The notes: generated by a model not told the origin, from the letters alone. Shown: positions 1-9,630, counted from the first letter of the stretch. The stretch is DNA of 64,000 nucleotides from Fictibacillus sp. FJAT-27399 (GCF_001510655.1 NZ_LMVC01000003.1:1-64000); one strand, 5' to 3'. Numbers and translations: made by a program.

Positions 1-101
1 GAGGGCTAGCCCTCCAACCACTCTCCCCCAAAATTAAATAAAACGGACAAACGAGAGCCTCTACTTATAATTGGCATACACAGACTATTTGACACAACCG
101 A

Positions 102-153
102 TTTACCCGCCGAAATGAGAATTTTACCCGCCAGAATTGCACATTTACCCGCC
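102..153 (+). repeat. Three-unit direct repeat TTTACCCGCC, 21-bp period
   Basis: TTTACCCGCC starts at 102, 123 and 144, exactly 21 bp apart, with 11-bp unrelated spacers between copies. It lies in the 272 bases before the first gene, which hold no other feature I can name. The same architecture recurs elsewhere in the window with different words (1793, 11298, 11548, 17277, 22031, 39332, 39595). Confidence 0.8.
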
Positions 154-272
154 AAAACTGGATTACGTAAACTAGCGACCCATCACCCCACGCTCAAACA
201 ACAAACAAAAAAAAAGAAGCATTATTGATGAACATATGGTATTTTTAGGGAAAAAGAAAAGAGGGGGAATGG

Positions 273-608
273 ATGATGGCCAACCTGCTGTTCAGTCTGC
301 TGATTGGTGTAATCTTCTTTTTAGCTGGACTTTTCATGAAAGTGAAGCCTCCGGCCAAAATCAATCCACTGTACGGCTATCGCACGTTTCGTTCCATGAA
401 GAATGAGAAGCTCTGGAACGAAGCCAATACGTATTGTGCCGGCCTTATGATGAAATATGGTGTGGCGATGGCAGTGTTCGGCGTGGTCTTCAGTCTATTG
501 ATAAAAAACGAGCTGGCAGGGGTGTTTGCCACGATGGGAGTGATGCTGCTGTTCATCGTCCTGCTTTTCGTAAAAGTGGAGAAGCGGCTGAAGGAAATCG
601 GCCAGTAA
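273..608 (+). CDS. SdpI/YhfL-family membrane protein
   Basis: A 111-residue integral membrane protein. Residues 35-52 carry the SdpI-family signature (GYRTFRSMKNE, then W and AN), the conserved loop of proteins related to SdpI, the immunity protein against the SdpC toxin in Bacillus subtilis. Three hydrophobic segments lie at about residues 3-22, 61-78 and 82-101. That is shorter than SdpI itself and closer to the small single-domain members. No SdpC-like toxin gene is adjacent, so a toxin-immunity role is not shown. A GAGGGGG ribosome binding site at 261 fits the ATG at 273 or the one at 276. The next gene starts 81 bases downstream on the same strand. Confidence 0.8.
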   Translation: MMANLLFSLLIGVIFFLAGLFMKVKPPAKINPLYGYRTFRSMKNEKLWNEANTYCAGLMMKYGVAMAVFGVVFSLLIKNELAGVFATMGVMLLFIVLLFVKVEKRLKEIGQ

Positions 609-689
609 AAATGCCGCCAAGTTTCCAAGACGGCTATAACGGGAAATAAGGGAGTCATACATATTCATACATAAAGGGAGCTGGAATAG

Positions 690-1721
690 ATGATCAATGT
701 GGCACTATTAAGCAAATGGCATGTTCATGCGAAGGATTACGCGAAGGAAGCAAGCGAGAACAAGGACATCAACATCAGCGTCGTTTGGGATGAAAACAGC
801 GAACGGGGCGAACAGTGGGCTCAAGAGCTTGGCGTCCCGTTTGAAGCCGATCTTGAAAACGTGTTCTCCGACAGCTCCATCCAGGGGGTCATTGTGACGA
901 CGCCAACGACCGCTCATACCGAGATCATCACCGCTGCTACAAGGCATGGCAAGCACATTTTTACGGAAAAAGTGCTGGCTCCAACAGTGAAAGAGTGCGA
1001 TGAAATCTTTTCAGCGGTGGAGGAGGCAGGCGTTCAGCTGATGGTTTCCTTGCCGAGGCTAACAGAACGATTCTACCTTTACGCGCAAAAAATATTGGAC
1101 GAGGGCTGTCTTGGGAATCTGACGTCCATCCGATGCCGAGTAGCCCATCATGGTGCTGTCCCGACAGAAGAAAGCCAGCATGGCTGGCTGCCTGGGCAAT
1201 TTTTTAACAAAGAAGAGGCAGGCGGCGGGGCACTCATCGATCTCGGGGCGCATCCGATCTATCTTTCCAACCGCTTAGGCGGAAAAGTAAAAGCAGTGAC
1301 GGCACGTCTGCAGCAGACCAACCGCCATGACGTAGATGACAATGCAGTTGTCATCGTTGAGTTTGAATCAGGCGCGCTCGGAACCATTGAGACCGGATTC
1401 CTTTCCTACGGATGCCCGGATCAGCTCGAGCTTTACGGAACCGAAGGCACACTGCTGATCGAGAACCGCGAACCGAGAGAGCTGATCAGCGACCGTGTGG
1501 AAAAAGAAGGCGTCATCATGTCCGATCAGCTGCCAAAAGCATTGCCTTCAGCGATGGAGCAATGGGTGGCCGCGATTACGAACAATACGGCTCCTGCCAT
1601 AACCAAAGAGGACATTCGTAATTTGACGCTAGTGAACGAAGCGGCTGCACTCTCTCATAAAGAGGGCAGGAGAGTCGAGCTTACTGAGATTGAAAAAAAT
1701 TATTCTGCGATAACCAGGTAA
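690..1721 (+). CDS. Gfo/Idh/MocA family oxidoreductase
   Basis: A 343-residue putative NAD(P)-dependent dehydrogenase. The N-terminal half is a Rossmann fold whose usual GxGxxG loop is degenerate (ALLSKWHVHAKDY). The family's EKP motif is EKV at residues 93-95. The C-terminal half has the DLGAHPIYL stretch at 184-192, matching the family's catalytic D-x-G-x-H region, and GGGAL before it. AAGGGAG about 10 bases upstream supports the ATG at 690. The substrate cannot be assigned; relatives act on inositols, sugars or sugar acids. The altered EKP and nucleotide loop suggest a divergent subgroup. The gene ends at a shared terminator facing the cta operon. Confidence 0.85.
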   Translation: MINVALLSKWHVHAKDYAKEASENKDINISVVWDENSERGEQWAQELGVPFEADLENVFSDSSIQGVIVTTPTTAHTEIITAATRHGKHIFTEKVLAPTVKECDEIFSAVEEAGVQLMVSLPRLTERFYLYAQKILDEGCLGNLTSIRCRVAHHGAVPTEESQHGWLPGQFFNKEEAGGGALIDLGAHPIYLSNRLGGKVKAVTARLQQTNRHDVDDNAVVIVEFESGALGTIETGFLSYGCPDQLELYGTEGTLLIENREPRELISDRVEKEGVIMSDQLPKALPSAMEQWVAAITNNTAPAITKEDIRNLTLVNEAAALSHKEGRRVELTEIEKNYSAITR

Positions 1722-1792
1722 AGTGCTGTTTTGGGGGATTGCGAGGATAGAGTGACAAAGGCCGACCGCTAGTTTACCATAATTCCGGTTTG

Positions 1793-1822
1793 GCCAGTAA
1801 ATTTCTCATTCTCGCCAGTAAA
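1793..1822 (+). repeat. Two-unit direct repeat GCCAGTAAA, 21-bp period
   Basis: GCCAGTAAA starts at 1793 and 1814, 21 bp apart, followed in both copies by similar pyrimidine-rich tracts. It lies between the oxidoreductase stop and the terminator. It is a minimal member of the 20-21 bp array class seen across the window. Confidence 0.5.
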
Positions 1823-1867
1823 CCTCTCACTTGCTTCCTCAACCCTCAATAAACAACCAAATGAACG

Positions 1868-1906
1868 AAAGCCCGGCCCGCTTTTTCGCAGTGGGACGGG
1901 CTTTTT
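1868..1906. terminator. Intrinsic terminator between convergent genes
   Basis: The stem AAAGCCCGGCCC pairs with GGGACGGGCTTT around a short loop and is followed by a T run. It ends the oxidoreductase transcript and may also serve ctaE from the other side. Confidence 0.8.
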
Positions 1907-1907
1907 C

Positions 1908-2513
1908 TTACAAAAACTCCCCTAATCCATATAGCAGAACGAAAATAAATACCCAAACGGAGTCGACGAAGTGCCAGTAGATCCCAAACGAAGCAAAGCG
2001 GCCTCGGTTCGCTTCGGTATCACCTTTTGTCTTCACATGCTTCAGCAGGAGACCCATCCACAAGACTCCAAACAGGACGTGGCAGCCGTGCAGTCCGACC
2101 AGCAGATAATAGGAGGACACGAATGGACTTCGAGACAGCGTGTTTCCGTCACTCACATTCTGCAGAAACTCCAACACTTCTAAACTAAGGAACCCGAGAG
2201 CGAGCGCGGCAGTAATGGCTGTAAACATCAGCGCTTTGCCGCTTTCTCTCATCCGCAGTGTTACATCGGCAAAGTACCAGGTCAGGCTGCTGGACACAAG
2301 CAGGACAGTGGGAAGGATGATTTTTTTAAAATGAAAGAACTCGTTAGGACCTGGCCCGTTACCCTGGTGATGCAGCATGACAAAATAGGTTGCAAACAAA
2401 CAGCCGAAGATAACGGCTTCCGCACAAATGAAAAGAAACATCGCTGTCTTTCTTTGGGAATGATGTTCAACAACACTTTCGGCCGTATCCTGCACCGTCG
2501 TCTCCATACCCAT
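1908..2513 (-). CDS. ctaE: Cytochrome c oxidase subunit III
   Basis: A 201-residue polytopic protein of the haem-copper oxidase subunit III family, with five hydrophobic helices. A conserved E lies in the early MFLFICAEAVIFG segment, and the C-terminal stretch is FGIYWHFVDSVWVFIF. Subunit III supports proton uptake and stability of the oxidase. Its ATG directly follows the ctaD stop codon (TAA then ATG), and an AAAGGAGG site lies inside the end of ctaD, so the two are translationally coupled. In B. subtilis ctaF (subunit IV) follows. Here the next feature is a terminator, so subunit IV is missing from the operon. Confidence 0.93.
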   Translation of the reverse strand: MGMETTVQDTAESVVEHHSQRKTAMFLFICAEAVIFGCLFATYFVMLHHQGNGPGPNEFFHFKKIILPTVLLVSSSLTWYFADVTLRMRESGKALMFTAITAALALGFLSLEVLEFLQNVSDGNTLSRSPFVSSYYLLVGLHGCHVLFGVLWMGLLLKHVKTKGDTEANRGRFASFGIYWHFVDSVWVFIFVLLYGLGEFL

Positions 2514-4466
2514 TTAACTTTCCTCCTTTCTGATGGCTTTCTCCAGCTGTTTGCTTGTATACAGCTTGATGTTCCGCTCAAAAGAAATCGACCGCCAGCC
2601 CATCAGCAAGAGAATTCCCACCGCTCCAATGACTGCAATCCACAGAACTTTAAAAATAAGCCCGAATGAAAGGGTGAAAAAACCGCCGCTGAGAAGGACA
2701 GGCAAGATGGTCGGTTTCTCTACAAAGATTTGGCTCTCTTCTTTCGCAGAAGGAATCAGCGTTCCGTCTCCCCGTTCTTTTTCATGCCAGAAGGCTTCAA
2801 GATCCCGGACGAGCGGGGCACGCGGCCAGCGCATGTGGGAGGAAGGCGAGGAGACCGCCCACTCCAGCGTCCGGCCGTTCCATGGATCAGCCACACCACT
2901 TTTCTCTTTCTTTCGGTAGCTTAAGAAGAGATTCCAGGCAAACAGCAGCACGCTGATGCCCATTAAGTAGGCGCCCATCGTACTGATGAAATTGAGCTCA
3001 AACAAGCCGTCTTCGGGCAGGTAGGTGAAGGTTCTCCGCGGCATGCCCTTCAAGCCCGAAATGTGCATCGGAAAGAAGGTGACATGAAAGCCGATAATAA
3101 AGGTCCATGCCTGCCATTTGCCGATCTTTTCGTCCAAAATATAGCCGAACATTTTGGGCCACCAATAATAGAATCCTGAAAATGCCCCGAAAATGGTGCC
3201 TGCGATCATGACGTAATGAAGGTGGGCGACGACAAAATAGGAATCATGATATTGGTAATCGGCAGGAACGACGGCCTGCATGACCCCGGTTACACCACCG
3301 ATTACAAAGGACGGTATGAAGGCGAGAGAAAACAGCATGGCCGTCGAAAAGCGGATCGAGCCTCCCCTTAGGGTGAACAGCCAGTTAAAGATTTTAATCC
3401 CCGTTGGAACGGCGATCAGCATGGAGGTGATCCCAAATACGACATTGGCGAGCGGTCCAAGCCCTACCGTAAACATGTGGTGAATCCAGACCATAAAGCT
3501 TAAAAAGCCGATGACGAGCATGGATAAGACCATGGAGGAATAGCCGAAGATTCGTTTGGATGAAAAAGTGGCGATCACCTCTGAAAAAATACCGAATGCC
3601 GGCAGAATGACAATATAGACCTCCGGGTGGCCGAACGCCCAGAATAAGTGCTGCCAAAGAACAGGACTTCCGTTTCCTCCGTCATAAGCTTGAGTTCCGA
3701 ACTGATTATCAAAGATAAGGATGATCAGGGCGGCGCTTAATGCCGGAAAAGCCAAAAGAATGAGAATCGAGGTAATCAGAGCGGACCACGTGAACAGAGG
3801 AATCTTCATGAAGCCCATGCCGGGTGCCCTGTTCTTCAAGATCGTGACGATGAAATTGATGGCCGTCATGATCGTTCCAATTCCCGAGACCTGCAGGCCC
3901 ATTGCATAAAAGGCTGTTCCGTTTCCGGCGATATCCTTATCGACGGCAAGGGGGACATACGAAGTCCAGCCGGCGGAAGGGGCACCGCCCAAAACAAAGC
4001 TTAAATTAATGAGAACACCGCCTATTACGAACAGCCACATGCTTAGGGAATTAAAGAAAGGGAACGCCATATCCCGTGTTCCGATCTGCAGTGGAACAGC
4101 GATGTTCATCAATCCGATCAGGAAAGGCATGGCGACAAAAAAGATCATGAGCGTACCATGGGTCGTCATGACTTGATTGTACTTTTCGCCATGAAAGACC
4201 CAGAAATGGAAGTCCGGAAAAGCGAGCTGGGTTCGCATGAGCATGGCATCAAGGCCGGCGCGCAGGAAAAATAGAAAACCAAAAGCGATATACAGAATCC
4301 CGATTTTACGATGATTGGTCGTCCGAATCAACATCCAGAGGGCTTTCCATTTTTTCGCGACGGTAAGAAAAACAAGTGCTGCGATCATCATGACGATGAT
4401 TGAAAGGTCTGCCGCAATAATATCAGAAGCGAGTTTGATGTGTGTGTTGAAAAACGGTATCGACAT
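2514..4466 (-). CDS. ctaD: Haem-copper oxidase subunit I (caa3 operon, QoxB-like layout)
   Basis: The 650-residue catalytic subunit of the terminal oxidase. Haem and copper ligands are visible: H103 (TTHGTLM), the cross-linked HPEVY at 280-284, H329/H330 (WIHHMF) for CuB, and H415/H417 (VAHLHYVM) for the haems. It has an extra N-terminal helix (about residues 16-37) before the IRTTNHRKIGILY segment. In length and sequence it resembles the quinol oxidase subunit QoxB more than the roughly 620-residue B. subtilis CtaD. Yet it sits between a subunit II with CuA and cytochrome c domains and a ctaE. An AGGGGG site precedes the ATG at 4466. It is clearly an active oxidase subunit I; the symbol rests on operon context. 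Confidence 0.9.
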   Translation of the reverse strand: MSIPFFNTHIKLASDIIAADLSIIVMMIAALVFLTVAKKWKALWMLIRTTNHRKIGILYIAFGFLFFLRAGLDAMLMRTQLAFPDFHFWVFHGEKYNQVMTTHGTLMIFFVAMPFLIGLMNIAVPLQIGTRDMAFPFFNSLSMWLFVIGGVLINLSFVLGGAPSAGWTSYVPLAVDKDIAGNGTAFYAMGLQVSGIGTIMTAINFIVTILKNRAPGMGFMKIPLFTWSALITSILILLAFPALSAALIILIFDNQFGTQAYDGGNGSPVLWQHLFWAFGHPEVYIVILPAFGIFSEVIATFSSKRIFGYSSMVLSMLVIGFLSFMVWIHHMFTVGLGPLANVVFGITSMLIAVPTGIKIFNWLFTLRGGSIRFSTAMLFSLAFIPSFVIGGVTGVMQAVVPADYQYHDSYFVVAHLHYVMIAGTIFGAFSGFYYWWPKMFGYILDEKIGKWQAWTFIIGFHVTFFPMHISGLKGMPRRTFTYLPEDGLFELNFISTMGAYLMGISVLLFAWNLFLSYRKKEKSGVADPWNGRTLEWAVSSPSSHMRWPRAPLVRDLEAFWHEKERGDGTLIPSAKEESQIFVEKPTILPVLLSGGFFTLSFGLIFKVLWIAVIGAVGILLLMGWRSISFERNIKLYTSKQLEKAIRKEES

Positions 4467-4493
4467 GTTGGACCCCCTTCGTTACTGGATGAC

Positions 4494-5489
4494 TCATTTT
4501 TTGAGTGTCTGCAGGTAGTGGGAAAGCGCTGTGTAGTCGTGTTCGCTGAGCCCTTCAGGTTTCGGCATATGTGAGCCTGGTTTTACTTTTTCAGGATCCT
4601 TCAGCCACTGTTTGAGATTTGGCGGAGTATTTTTTAACACTCCTGCCACATGATCCCGGTCACCAAAGTCGGCCAAGTTGGGGCCTTTTTTGTCAGCACG
4701 GATTAATCCGCTTGTTGCATGGCAGCTTAAACAGTTCTTACCAAAGAGCTTTCTGCCTTCAGTCTCGTCAGCACTGAGCTTTTGGCCGCTGCTTTGGTCT
4801 TTTTTCATGTGATCCAGCCATTTTTCATAATCTTGTTTGCTGTCCACTTTAACGGTAAACCGCATGTAAGAATGGCCGGTCCCGCAAAATTCTGCACACT
4901 TCCCTTGATAGGTGCCGATTTTCTCTGGTGTGATGGCGAGTTTGTTTGTCCGTCCGGGAATGAGGTCCTGCTTGCCGCCAAGCTGCGGCACCCAGAACGA
5001 ATGGATGACATCCTTGGAATGAAGTTCGAGGACCACGCGTTGATCCTTTGGAAGGTGAAGCTCCTGAGAGGTCACGACACCTTTTTCTGGATATTCAAAT
5101 TTCCACCAGAACTCACTCGCTGTAACCTTTATTTTCATAGCTTTGGAATTGTCCATCTGAGCTTCTCCAAACACACTCTTCACCATTGGAACGGCAAGTA
5201 TGAAGAGGAGGATGAATGGAAGCACGGTCCACGTGATCTCCAGTTTTTTATTGCGGTTTTCCTGGCGGGGTAAGGGTTGATGGCCTGGCCTTGCTCTGTA
5301 CTTATAGACAAACCAGATGAAGAGAACGACAACGACAAAAATGACGATCATCATAATATAAATGCTCAGCTTAATTAAGGAGAGTTGTTCGTTTCCCTGG
5401 CTACCTTTCGGATTCAGCACATCGATCGAGGAACAGCCGGATATAAAAAGAAGGCAGCAACTGCTGAACAAATACAAGATTTTTTTCAT
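4494..5489 (-). CDS. ctaC: Cytochrome c oxidase subunit II with fused cytochrome c domain
   Basis: A 331-residue lipoprotein subunit II of a caa3-type oxidase. A signal peptide ends in FISGC, with the lipidated cysteine at 19. Two membrane helices span about 41-62 and 88-107. The CuA site is complete: H163, C198, C202, H206 and M209 in CAEFCGTGHSYM. A C-terminal cytochrome c domain carries CLSCH at 253-257 and an axial M308. The protein takes electrons from cytochrome c and passes them to subunit I. It is the first gene of the ctaC-ctaD-ctaE operon, with 27 bases to ctaD. AAAGGAG precedes the ATG. Confidence 0.95.
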   Translation of the reverse strand: MKKILYLFSSCCLLFISGCSSIDVLNPKGSQGNEQLSLIKLSIYIMMIVIFVVVVLFIWFVYKYRARPGHQPLPRQENRNKKLEITWTVLPFILLFILAVPMVKSVFGEAQMDNSKAMKIKVTASEFWWKFEYPEKGVVTSQELHLPKDQRVVLELHSKDVIHSFWVPQLGGKQDLIPGRTNKLAITPEKIGTYQGKCAEFCGTGHSYMRFTVKVDSKQDYEKWLDHMKKDQSSGQKLSADETEGRKLFGKNCLSCHATSGLIRADKKGPNLADFGDRDHVAGVLKNTPPNLKQWLKDPEKVKPGSHMPKPEGLSEHDYTALSHYLQTLKK

Positions 5490-5733
5490 AGGAACTCCTT
5501 TCAGCTGAATGGAGGCGGGATCTTAAAGCAGGAAGAGTGGCAGGCAGCTGCCTGTATGTAAACGGACTTTTATGTGTTTAATCCCCTCTTTGCCCAGAAT
5601 AAAACGTTGAACTCTTACATTGACGTTAATCATCATAATTTTTACGTTTAAATAGTTTATCGCGTTCGTTAATGAGGGAAATGAAACAAGGATAGGAACA
5701 GACTAACCAATCCGGGAAGAGTGAGGTGAACCC

Positions 5734-5841
5734 ATGAATGATTTGCAGCAGTTATGTGCAGTTACTTGTTTATTAAGGAGGCTGCACTCCCTATTCGTGG
5801 CTTATCATTTCCGTGTATCTTTTTTGCTGGATAATTCATAA
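5734..5841 (+). CDS. Possible 35-residue small ORF
   Basis: An ATG at 5734 is preceded by a good ribosome binding site (GAGGTGAACCC) and opens 35 codons ending in TAA at 5841. The predicted peptide begins MNDLQQLCAVTCLL and matches nothing I recognise. Good spacing to a site this strong is suggestive, but AT-rich intergenic DNA yields such ORFs by chance. Confidence 0.25.
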   Translation: MNDLQQLCAVTCLLRRLHSLFVAYHFRVSFLLDNS

Positions 5842-5920
5842 AGTTAGCTATTTACTTTTTATAATTTCGTGATAAAAGTTTTACCTTTTTAATAACTAAT
5901 GGCCATTTTGTAAAGAACCT

Positions 5921-6155
5921 TCATTGACAAGTTGATTGGAGTGCAAGGTGTGAGACTCCTCGAAAATGAATTTCACATTTTCTTCGTGCGATATAACGCT
6001 GCCGAAGCCTTCCTTGTCCTGCGGGAGCAGCGGGACAGGTGAGACCCGCAGGCGCAAGCGCCGAGGGGTTCAGCGCACGCCCCGCGAAAGTAGGCGTATA
6101 TGCCGGTAAAAGCGAGCATCCTGAAACGGAAATCAACCACTCCAAAGAACAGTAA
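5921..6155 (+). repeat. Bacillaceae GC-rich interspersed repeat, copy with insert
   Basis: It starts TTCATTGACAAGTTGATTGG and runs through GAGACTCCT, GACAGGTGAGACC, CGCACGCCCCGCG and AAGCGAGCATCCTGAAACGG to GAAATCAAC. The same blocks occur at 56972 and 62430. This copy is longer because about 50 extra bases (starting CGAAAATGAATTTCACATTT) interrupt it after GAGACTCCT. The interrupted version recurs, reversed, at 39646. Such elements are common between genes in this family; their role is not settled. Confidence 0.8.
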
Positions 6156-6194
6156 TGGTTACTAAAACAGCCTAACAAAAAAAGGAGGAGCTTC

Positions 6195-9140
6195 ATGAAA
6201 AAAGAGGTTTCAGTCATTGTAAACGGAGATCAGTACCAGGCAGATCAAGGACAGACGGTTCTTCAGCTCCTGCTTGATAAGAACATTGAAATTCCTCACG
6301 TCTGCTACCATGAAAGCCTGGGAAGCATTGAAACGTGCGATACGTGTGCCGTACTTGTAAACGGCGAGGTAAAAAGAGGCTGCGGGACGTTTTTGGAGGA
6401 AGGGATGGACATCAGGACGAGCACTCCTGAGGTGAAAGAAGCACAGTTCAATGCAATGGATAATATTCTGGAGAACCATGAACTGTATTGTACGGTCTGT
6501 GACAATAATAATGGAGATTGCACCCTTCATAACACGGTCAAAGATATGGGCCTCGAGCATCAGATTAAGGAGTTTAAGCCGAAGGAATATGACATAGACC
6601 ACGGACAGTTTTACCGGTATGACCCGGATCAGTGTATCCTGTGCGGTAGATGTGTGGAGGTGTGCCAGACGGTTGAGGTCAATGAAACCCTTTCGATCGA
6701 CTGGGATCTCATGCAGCCGAGGGTTATTTGGGATGACAATGTACCGATTGAGGAATCCTCCTGTGTCAGCTGCGGACAATGTGTCACGGTCTGTCCGTGC
6801 AACGCCTTAATGGAGAACAGCATGCAGGGGCAAGCGGGTTTTCTGACGGATATCCGTCCTGATTATCTGCGTTCCATGATCGAAGTGACAAAGGAGGCGG
6901 AGACTGGTTTTGGCCCGCTGTTCGCCGTTTCAGACTCTGAAGCGAAGATGAGGGAAGACCGGATCGAAAAAACGAAGACCGTTTGTACTTACTGCGGAGT
7001 AGGCTGCAGCTTTGAGGTGTGGACAAAAGACCGGGAGATTCTGAAAATCGAACCGGTAGAGGAAGCTCCGGCCAACGGCATCTCCTCTTGCATCAAAGGG
7101 AAATTCGGCTGGGGCCATATCAACAGTGCGGCCCGCCTGACCCGGCCGCTCGTCCGTGACGGAGAATATTTTAAAGAAGTCGAATGGGACGAAGCGATCA
7201 GTCTGATCACGGAGAAGTTTAAAGAGATCAAAGAAAAACACGGACCGGATGCGCTGGCTTTCATTGCTTCTTCCAAAGCGACGAACGAGGAATCCTACCT
7301 GATCCAAAAGCTGGCCCGACAGGTCATCGGCACGAATAACATTGACAATTGCTCACGCTACTGCCAGTCTCCTGCTACGATGGGGCTGCAGCGGACCGTC
7401 GGCTATGGAGGCGACGCCGGTTCCATGGAAGAACTGGAGAACGCGGAGCTTGTCATCATTGTTGGTTCCAATACAGCAGAAGCCCATCCTGTTCTCGCTT
7501 CAAAAATCAAACGTGCCCATAAGCTGTTTGGCCAGAAGCTGATCGTAGCCGATCTTCGCAAGCATGAGATGGCGGAGCGGGCCGATCTTTACATTCATCC
7601 GAATCCTGGGACAGACCTCGTATGGCTTTCCGCGGTCACGAAATACATCATCGACCAGGGATGGCATGATAAAGAATTTTTATCTGGAAAGGTGAACGGT
7701 TATGCAGAATATTTAGAAAGCCTGCAGCTTTTTACCCTTGGAATGGCGGAAGAAATCACCGGGATCTCTAAGGAGGTTCTGATCCAAACGGCAGAAGCAA
7801 TCGCCGATTCAGATAAAACATGCATCTGCTGGGCGATGGGCGTGACCCAGCACCAAATCGGTTCTGATACATCGACCGCCATCTCCAATCTTTTGCTCGT
7901 GACGGGCAACTATGGCCGTCCGGGAACCGGAGCCTATCCGCTGCGCGGCCACAACAATGTGCAGGGTGCGAGTGATTTTGGAAGCATGCCTGACACACTC
8001 CCGGGTTATCAGAAGGTAACGGATGATGAAGTGATTGCGAAGTTTGAAAAAGCATGGGGCGTCGACCTGCCGAGAGAAAAAGGAATGGACAACCATGAGA
8101 TGGTGCAGGGCATACATGACGGCAAGCTCAAAGCCCTGTACGTGACCGGCGAGGATATGGGTGTCGTTGATTCCAATATCAACTATGTGACCAATGCTTT
8201 TGAGAAGCTGGACTTTTTCGTCGTACAGGAAATGTTTTTAACGAATACCGCACAGTACGCGGATGTTGTTCTGCCAGCCTCTCCAAGCCTTGAAAAAGAA
8301 GGGACGTTTACGAATACAGAACGAAGGATTCAGCGCTTGTACCCGGCGTTAAGCCCGCTTGGCGAATCCAAGCCGGACTGGGAAATCTATTGTGAGATAG
8401 CAAAAGAAATGGGCTTTGACTGGAACTATTCTTCTCCTGCCGACATCATGGCGGAAGCAGCAAGCCTCGTGCCTATGTTTGCAGGTGTAAGCTACGAACG
8501 CCTCGAAGGATTCAAGAGCCTGCAATGGCCGGTCAGTGAGGATGGATCGGATACACCGCTTCTTTATACGGAAGGTTTTCATTTTGATGACGGAAAGGCG
8601 AGACTGCATCCTTTGGAATTCGTCCACCATTATCGTACGACGGAAGAACATAACTTTCATATTAATAACGGCCGGATCCTCGAGCATTTTCATGAAGGCA
8701 ACATGACGTACCATACAGAAGGCATCCGCAAGAAAGTGCCGAACTCATGGATCGCTGTATCCGAAGAAGCCGCTGAAAAATACGGAATGGAAGAAGGCTC
8801 GACCATTCGGATGGAAAACCCTTCAGGTGAAACGGTAGCCCGGGTGCATGTTTCCCCTGAAGTGTTCGGAAACGAGATGTACCTGCCGCTTAATGACAAC
8901 GGCAAGAGCGCCATCAACTATTTAACGAACAACGATACGGATAAAGATACGAACACCCCGGCTTACAAAGAGATTCCGGCAAAAGTGGAAGTGCTGGAGA
9001 AGAAGGGCGATTCGCCGCTGCCTCTGTTCAATTACAGACGCGGGCACCGCAATCCCCAGCCGGGCGTGAACGTCCAGAAGAAGTGGGATCGAAAAGACTA
9101 TATTTACCCTGGAAGCAAGGAGGTTAGACAAGATGGCTGA
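6195..9140 (+). CDS. fdhF: Formate dehydrogenase alpha subunit, molybdopterin and Fe-S protein
   Basis: A 981-residue cytoplasmic-type formate dehydrogenase resembling B. subtilis YrhE/YjgC. Order of domains: an N-terminal 2Fe-2S ferredoxin (C37, C48, C51, C63); a NuoG-type H/C cluster near 95-109; two 4Fe-4S motifs at 147-157 and 190-202; then the molybdopterin domain with its own 4Fe-4S cluster (C264, C267, C271, C299). The residue equivalent to selenocysteine in E. coli FdhH is cysteine, C390 in SRYCQSP. A C-terminal dinucleotide-binding domain follows from about 830. There is no signal peptide. AAAGGAGGAG sits just upstream of the ATG. The next gene overlaps by eight bases. No fdhD maturation gene is in the window. 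Confidence 0.93.
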   Translation: MKKEVSVIVNGDQYQADQGQTVLQLLLDKNIEIPHVCYHESLGSIETCDTCAVLVNGEVKRGCGTFLEEGMDIRTSTPEVKEAQFNAMDNILENHELYCTVCDNNNGDCTLHNTVKDMGLEHQIKEFKPKEYDIDHGQFYRYDPDQCILCGRCVEVCQTVEVNETLSIDWDLMQPRVIWDDNVPIEESSCVSCGQCVTVCPCNALMENSMQGQAGFLTDIRPDYLRSMIEVTKEAETGFGPLFAVSDSEAKMREDRIEKTKTVCTYCGVGCSFEVWTKDREILKIEPVEEAPANGISSCIKGKFGWGHINSAARLTRPLVRDGEYFKEVEWDEAISLITEKFKEIKEKHGPDALAFIASSKATNEESYLIQKLARQVIGTNNIDNCSRYCQSPATMGLQRTVGYGGDAGSMEELENAELVIIVGSNTAEAHPVLASKIKRAHKLFGQKLIVADLRKHEMAERADLYIHPNPGTDLVWLSAVTKYIIDQGWHDKEFLSGKVNGYAEYLESLQLFTLGMAEEITGISKEVLIQTAEAIADSDKTCICWAMGVTQHQIGSDTSTAISNLLLVTGNYGRPGTGAYPLRGHNNVQGASDFGSMPDTLPGYQKVTDDEVIAKFEKAWGVDLPREKGMDNHEMVQGIHDGKLKALYVTGEDMGVVDSNINYVTNAFEKLDFFVVQEMFLTNTAQYADVVLPASPSLEKEGTFTNTERRIQRLYPALSPLGESKPDWEIYCEIAKEMGFDWNYSSPADIMAEAASLVPMFAGVSYERLEGFKSLQWPVSEDGSDTPLLYTEGFHFDDGKARLHPLEFVHHYRTTEEHNFHINNGRILEHFHEGNMTYHTEGIRKKVPNSWIAVSEEAAEKYGMEEGSTIRMENPSGETVARVHVSPEVFGNEMYLPLNDNGKSAINYLTNNDTDKDTNTPAYKEIPAKVEVLEKKGDSPLPLFNYRRGHRNPQPGVNVQKKWDRKDYIYPGSKEVRQDG

Positions 9141-9630
9141 GCGGATCAAGGACATTAAACGCATGGAGATACCCAAGGAAAAAATACGAGAAGACAATCT
9201 GAACGAACTGCTGGATGCCTTGTCTGACAATAAGGAGGCGATGCTGGAGACGATCCGATTCTCCTCTTTGCTGCATGAGACCGGCAACATGTCCATGCTG
9301 AACGCGATGATCTCCCAACAGCAGCACATCATGGGGAACATTGCGTATGAAGCCAATCAAAAACCGAATTCTACCATCCTGCATAATGCCACCCGATTAA
9401 TAGAATTGCTCGGCATGCTTGACCTTGAAGGCATCGACCATCTTACGGCTCGGTACACGAGAAAAGAGAAAGAAGAAGGTACAGAGGTGCCGGTTGTCAA
9501 AAATGTAGGGTTCTTCGGATTGCTGAAAGCACTGCGTGACCCTGAGATCAACCGCGGGATCTATATCCTTCTTCAGATTCTGCGCGGGCTCGGGCATGGA
9601 CCGAAGGATAAGGCCCCCTCTAAAAAGTAG
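9133..9630 (+). CDS. DUF1641 protein, formate dehydrogenase partner (YrhD/YjgD type)
   Basis: A 165-residue soluble protein of the DUF1641 family, which in Bacillus is encoded directly after the YrhE or YjgC formate dehydrogenase. It overlaps the fdhF reading frame by eight bases, so it is almost certainly co-translated. Charged helical residues at both ends surround a more hydrophobic middle (LARYT...[18 protein letters not shown]). Its job is unknown; an accessory or electron-transfer-linked role is inferred only from the fixed neighbourhood. Confidence 0.85.
   Translation: MAERIKDIKRMEIPKEKIREDNLNELLDALSDNKEAMLETIRFSSLLHETGNMSMLNAMISQQQHIMGNIAYEANQKPNSTILHNATRLIELLGMLDLEGIDHLTARYTRKEKEEGTEVPVVKNVGFFGLLKALRDPEINRGIYILLQILRGLGHGPKDKAPSKK

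Larger units (their letters stand above)
5490..6194. other. Intergenic region between divergent ctaC and fdhF
   Basis: This 705-base stretch must hold the promoters of both flanking operons. I do not see a convincing sigma-A pair. It contains a possible 35-codon ORF at 5734 and a GC-rich interspersed repeat from 5921, both listed separately. Confidence 0.6.

Noticed and set aside
5921-6217. 98-codon minus-strand ORF across the GC-rich repeat
   Set aside because: It is a translation of the repeat; equivalent frames occur in the other copies with stops or shifts.
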